A stretch of DNA of 64,000 bases. It comes from Aselliscus stoliczkanus. Lineage: Eukaryota; Chordata; Mammalia; Chiroptera; Hipposideridae. Positions 59,565-64,000 of the stretch are shown one piece after another; within the stretch, counting starts at the first letter, position 1, and each line of letters starts with the position of its first letter. Under the pieces are notes generated by a model. It was not told the origin of the DNA. It ran no database searches and was given only the letters and a program-made list of their open reading frames with translations. Location: NCBI GenBank assembly GCA_033961575.1, contig CM066732.1, forward strand, positions 96,215,187 through 96,279,186, read 5' to 3'. The translations under genes and the position numbers were made by a program.

Positions 59565-60121
59565 ACTGCAGTCTCCCCTTATCTGTGAGGATGCATTCCA
59601 AGACCCCCAGTGGATGCTTGAAACCTCAGATAGTACTGAACCCTATATACATTATAGTTTTTTTCATATACACACATACCTTTTCACTTGAAGGAAGCAC
59701 TACATATCTCTTTGGCATACCTGAATTGCCAGCATCAGTGCTCTTGCGCTTTGGGGCCATTGAGTAAAATAGGGTTACTTGAACACAAGCATTGTGATAC
59801 CTTGACTGTCAATCTGATAACTGAGACACAACTAGTAAGTGACTTGACAGGGTGGGGAGGTGATGCAGTGGGGAGGTGGGTGGTGTTAGAGGGAAGTGGG
59901 TAGTGTATACAGCCTGGATACATGGGAAAAGGCATGATTCAAGTCCTGCGCAGGCCAAAGTGAGATGGTGTGAGATTTTATCACACTACTCAGAATGGCA
60001 TGCAATTTAAAATATGAATTGTATATTTCTGGAATTTTCTATTTAATAGTTTTAGACTGAGGTTGACTGCAAGTAACAAACTATGAGAAGGGAAATTGCA
60101 GATAAGGGGACTACTTACTGT
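59565..60121. mobile_element. Tigger-like DNA transposon remnant
   Basis: Left end CTGCAGTCTCCCCTTATC with AAGACCCCCAGTGGATGC; right end GATAAGGGGACTACTTACTG. Inner GATTTTATCACACTACTCAG and TGGAATTTTCTATTTAATAG. No transposase left. Confidence 0.75.
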
Positions 60122-60179
60122 ATGTAAGTATATACATATAGCTGTTTTTTTAAACCTGAATGGAAATGTCAAGATTTTT

Positions 60180-60790
60180 CTTTTTTCACTTAATACATTT
60201 TAGAGATCTTTCCTTATTTGTATATATAATTTTATCTAATACTATTGTATATTATGATTGTTCTGTAATTTATGTAACCATCACCTAAATGACCTCCAGT
60301 AGGATATTTTACAGATTATTTTAATCATTGCTATAGTGAAATAAATCCATGTTAATATTTCTTGTTTATATCTCTTTGTGTAAATGTCCATATTTCTAGA
60401 CATGATAGATACCAAGAAGTGAAATTGCTATGTTGAATGTATGTGCTTTTAAAATTTGATCAATATTGTCAAATTGCAGACCTAATACACCAGTGTATCT
60501 TTCTACATGTAATATATGAGAGTGCCTACTTCCGCACACCTTCTGCCAAGCTGAATACTTACTGGACTGAAACAGGACTGATAATCTTGTTTTGATTGTA
60601 TCTCCCTGATTAATGGTGAAATTGGGCATTTTTTCATATGATTATTGGCCTTTGTATTTTTCTGTGAATTGCATATTCATATATTTTTGTCAGTAAGTAT
60701 ATTGGATATTGGACTTCCTGTGTTCTGGATATTCAGATATTAATCTTCTGCATGTCAAGTATGCTGTTAATATTTTCTCCTAGTCTGTTA
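60180..60790 (-). repeat. Old L1-like 3' fragment
   Basis: GATACCAAGAAGTGAAATTG, ATTAATGGTGAAATTGGGCA and TCTCCTAGTCTGTTACTTCC follow reversed L1 order. Confidence 0.5.
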
Positions 60791-60797
60791 CTTCCTA

Positions 60798-60939
60798 TTT
60801 TTTTCTTTTTTTTTTAGCTGAGCCATCCTGCCTCAGCTCAGTAGCAGCTCAGCTCAGGCTGGGCATCAAACTCTTGTTGCTCAGAGCTCAGCTCACACTC
60901 TTGAGCGGGTCTTAAACAACTGAGCCACTCGGCCGGCCC
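60798..60939 (-). mobile_element. tRNA-derived SINE (type C)
   Basis: Duplication CTGTTACTTCCT / CTGTTACTTACT; small deletion after CATCCTGCC. Confidence 0.9.
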
Positions 60940-61066
60940 CTGTTACTTACTTTTAAGTTTTTTTTTGTTTTTTTTTTATGATTCACTTTACTGTATTAGA
61001 GGTTTTAAATTTTGATGTAGAGATAGCTCTGGTCTTTTCCTGTATGACTTCAAGGTTTTGTCTTCT

Positions 61067-61170
61067 TTTATTTTTTTGAGGTCAGTGTCACTGGTCCTCA
61101 TGTGTGGGACCTGAACCGGGGCCACTGGCGTCCCAAGCCAGCATTTAACCACTGCGCCACTCGGCCGGCC
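61067..61170 (-). mobile_element. Short SINE (type A)
   Basis: Duplication CAAGGTTTTGTCTTCT / CAAGGTTTTGTCATCT at 61,051 and 61,171. Confidence 0.93.
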
Positions 61171-61244
61171 CAAGGTTTTGTCATCTTACTCTATAGTTGC
61201 ATATAATTCTTTTGTCCTGTAGTACAGGTTTTAAAAATTGCTTT

Positions 61245-61600
61245 TTTTTTTCCAAAGATTTTATTGGGGAATTGGAGCAGGGAAACAGTGTTGGGGAACT
61301 GGGGCAGGGGACCAGCTAAGTTGTGTCCTTCAGCCTTAGTTGTGGAAGGTGCAGCTAGCTTAGTTCCAAGTCCGTTTGCCGTCTGGCCACCTGACTGCGG
61401 CTCGCGGCCGCTCCGCTCAAGGTGCTGTGTTTAGCCTTAGTTGCGGGTGGGCGTAGCTCACCGTCCCATGTGGGAGTCAAACTGGCAATCTTGTTAGGAG
61501 CACGTGCTCTCACCAGCTGAATGAGCCATCTGGCCTGTTGGCAGCTCAGTTTGGGTGCAGCTTACTGGCTCATGTAGGAATCGAACCGGCGACCACTATA
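61245..61600 (-). mobile_element. Composite SINE (type D), head truncated
   Basis: Tail AAGATTTTATTGGGGAATTG with two GGGGAACT-like blocks, a Ves-like unit near 61,490-61,530 (TTAGGAGCACGTGCTCTCAC), ending at GAACCGGCGACC without the outer head. Confidence 0.85.
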
Positions 61601-61702
61601 TGGTATAAGATAGGGATTTTTTTTCCCCATATGGTTAACCCAGTTGTGCCTAGTACAATTAATTTAATCCTTTTTCAGTGATTTGAAATGCCTTTCTCTC
61701 TT

Positions 61703-62155
61703 TTTTTTTTTTTTAAAGATTTTTATGGGAATTGGGGGAGGGGAACAGCATTGGAGAATCGGGGAAGGGGAACAGACAAGCTGCTGTCTTTTTGTTCGTC
61801 AGTCTAGTTGCGGAGGATGTTGCTTCACTGGCCCATGTTGGTATCGTCATTGCGCTCTTCCCGGATGAGGCAGATGGGTCGCTGGCCTCTGGGTGTCGCT
61901 CACTGCGGCTATTGGCAGCTCACGCTGGTGGCCAGCCGCTCACGCTGGCTGCCGGCCACTCACTGTAGCCCGTGGCAGCCCACTGCAGCAGGGGCTGCAG
62001 CCTACACTGTCGCCGGGGATTGCACAGCCCAGCTCCAGGTGGAGCTGTTGTTAGCTGTAGAGGGCAGTGTCACTGGCCCTCACATGTGGGATCCGAACTG
62101 GGGCCGCTGGCATCCCAAAACCAGCTCTTAACCAATGCGCCACTTGGCCGGCCCT
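61703..62155 (-). mobile_element. Long SINE (type B)
   Basis: Tail AAAGATTTTTATGGGAATTG to head CTTGGCCGGCCC. The TGCCTTTCTCTCTTTTT / GCCCTCTCTCTTTTT flanks probably mark the target. Confidence 0.92.
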
Positions 62156-62164
62156 CTCTCTTTT

Positions 62165-62400
62165 TATTTTTATTGTGGTAATACATACATAAAAAAATAC
62201 ATTTACCGTCTTAAGTATCTTTAAATATACAGTTCAGTGGTATTAAATACATTCACATTGTTGTGCAACCATCACCACCACCCATCCCCATGAACTCTTG
62301 TCATCTTGTAAAACTGAAACTCAATGCCTATTAAATAACTCCTCATTCTCCCCTCCCCTGAGCCCCTGGCAACCACCGTTATCCTTTCTGTCTTTGTGAT
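62165..62400 (-). repeat. Old L1 3'UTR fragment
   Basis: TATACAGTTCAGTGGTATTA and TTGTTGTGCAACCATCACCA. Confidence 0.75.
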
Positions 62401-62879
62401 GAAATACCTCTTTGATCATATATTTAATTCCCATTTAGTCAGTTTTCGGAGTCTCCTTTTTGTTCCATTTATTTATCTGTGCATCAGTATTGTATATTAT
62501 TTAAATATCCTAAAATTTTACTGGATATTTCCATTTTGATTTCTAGTTAAGTTTTAGACTAAGACTATTAAGCTTCAGAAAACTTTCTCTTGGGATTTGT
62601 TTAGAATTACATTGAATTTGTAGAATAATTTGAGGACCATTTGACATCTTCACAATATTGAGTCTACCATTCTGGAATATGCTATATTTCTGTAGTCTTT
62701 TCTGTTGCAGAAGTTTATTTTTCCAATGTCATGATAGGTTTCTTACATTTGGTAGGTGGTACCTGTTGGGACCAGTAAACTCCCAGCCTTACCCTGGAAT
62801 CTGGGACCCGTAGTGACCCTGGTCAAGAAGAATTTAAGAAATCCTAAAGTGGCAGGAAGTCAGTTTACGGCCTCAAAAA

Positions 62880-63190
62880 TTTTAAAGCTTTCAAAATTTC
62901 TAGAAGTGTAATTGCTGGGTTAGAGTATAAAAAAAAAGAAAGACGGTGGTTGGTAATTTATACTTCCACCAAGAGTATATGAGTTGTTTTTCTGTAGCCT
63001 CACCAGCTGTAGATATTAAATCTTTTTTATTTTTGCCAATCTGATAGATGAAAAATAGTATTTTGTTGTTAAGTTTAATTTACATTTTCTAATTTCTAAT
63101 GAGATTAAGGATCTTTTAGTAGAATTATTGACGTGTATTTCTTCATTGCCTTTTCATATCTTAAAATTTTCTGCACATTTTATACTGGAT
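62880..63190 (-). repeat. Old L1-like 3' fragment
   Basis: AGAAGTGTAATTGCTGGG, TTATACTTCCACCAAGAG and CTCACCAGCTGTAG. Confidence 0.55.
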
Positions 63191-64000
63191 TGTTTTCTTT
63201 TTTTATTGTTTTTAGGATTATATATCATGGTTGATAATCAATTGTCTTTATATGTTTAGGGATTTTCTTCCCAACTTTTGCATTAATTTGTTAATGGGTT
63301 ATCCTACTGTAGTTTTAAAATATTATTTTTCTTTCATCATATCTGTATACCTGTTACTCTTTTTCTTTTTGGCTTTCACCAGTGCATTTAAAATGAAGTA
63401 ACTTTGTGACTTTTAAGGAATATATTTATTATGTAAATCTAATGTTTGTGTCATAGCAGTTTTGCATATGTTTTATTAATAAAATTATTAGATTTGCTTG
63501 CACTTAAATTATAAATTTAATTTATAAAAGATAAAAGCAGACAAGCATAGAATACTTTATCATTGGGATTTTGAGCCTCTTCTTAATAGAAACAGCCTTT
63601 CACTGTATACTTGATAACTTAAGACAGTTCCATTGCCTAGTTAAAAGTCAGGAAACATTTAAATTTTATTAAGTGTATCAAGAAGAAATCTTACTGTTTC
63701 TGTTTCTTAAAAATGTTCAATATTTTAATTTGTCATGTACCTACGTTTTGTAGAAGCCTTTGTCAGTTGCTTTGAAGGATAGCGAGACTGAATTTCTGCC
63801 CTCTTGGAGATTAGGATGGGCTGTGACCCAAGGCGCTATATAATGTGTTCAGTGAGTGGTGGCAAAACTTCCCTGGAGAAAAACAAAATTATCTGCAGTT
63901 GAATAGTCTGGGCAAACTTGGTGGAGAAGCTGTGATTTCAGCTGGACCTTGAAAGATGAATGGGAATTTTCTTTCTGCTAAGCACTATGGACATAGCACT

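Larger units (their letters stand above)
42131..64000 (+). other. MGA: Presumed MGA intron 1, no coding exon found
   Basis: From the CpG island to the right edge I found no open frame resembling the MGA T-box, bHLH or other domains. By analogy with human, the first coding exon is expected beyond the window. Unlisted stretches (for example 46,820-48,600, 53,760-55,070, 63,200-64,000) show nothing I can assign. Confidence 0.5.

Noticed and set aside
42131..64000. Coding exons of MGA
   Set aside because: No frame resembled the T-box or bHLH regions or the large second exon; expected beyond the right edge.

Overview
The window is mammalian nuclear DNA: split genes with GT-AG introns, a CpG-island promoter, L1 LINEs, MaLR LTRs, MIR/L2 fossils and dozens of young tRNA-derived SINEs. 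The SINEs (GGGCCGGCC-type heads, plus one tRNA-Ile-like element ending in ATTCCCCAATTAAAA) look like those of horseshoe-bat-group genomes. I therefore suggest a bat, probably Rhinolophoidea; this rests on remembered family resemblance and was not checked against a library.

Region 1 (1-9,480): the 3' two thirds of TYRO3, a TAM-family receptor tyrosine kinase, on the + strand. Thirteen coding exons can be placed with exact GT-AG borders and matching phases. They give 629 residues: the end of FN3 domain 1, FN3 domain 2, the membrane span, a complete kinase domain and the C-tail ending in SSC. A 3'UTR of about 1.1 kb with an AATAAA signal follows. The signal peptide, both Ig domains and the start of the first FN3 domain lie off the left edge. 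All kinase hallmarks are intact.

Region 2 (9,480-41,000): intergenic DNA made mostly of interspersed repeats. It holds a GC- and CpG-rich patch at 14.8-15.2 kb that I cannot assign, a Tc1/mariner copy with a decayed transposase (19.6-20.3 kb), two MaLR LTRs (20.5-21.5 kb), a Tigger-type MITE inside a MIR (27.6 kb), an L1 3' end joined to unidentified coding-like sequence (28.4-30.8 kb), and an L1 split by an MLT1 LTR (33.8-34.9 kb).

Region 3 (41,030-42,130): a CpG island with CCAAT boxes, three CACGTG E-boxes, an M-box, a T-box half-site and a ZNF143-like motif. In other mammals the gene downstream of TYRO3 in the same orientation is MGA, so this is most likely the MGA promoter and first, non-coding exon. 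MGA itself is a T-box plus bHLH-zip protein, so the motif set suggests possible self-regulation.

Region 4 (42,130-64,000): presumed MGA intron 1. I found no coding exon. It is filled with old L1, L2 and DNA-transposon remnants and many SINEs, including nested and tandem SINE stacks. No previously undescribed gene system is evident. The most unusual items are the inverted duplication at 18.2-19.1 kb, the L1 chimera, the promoter motif cluster and the modular SINE architecture.
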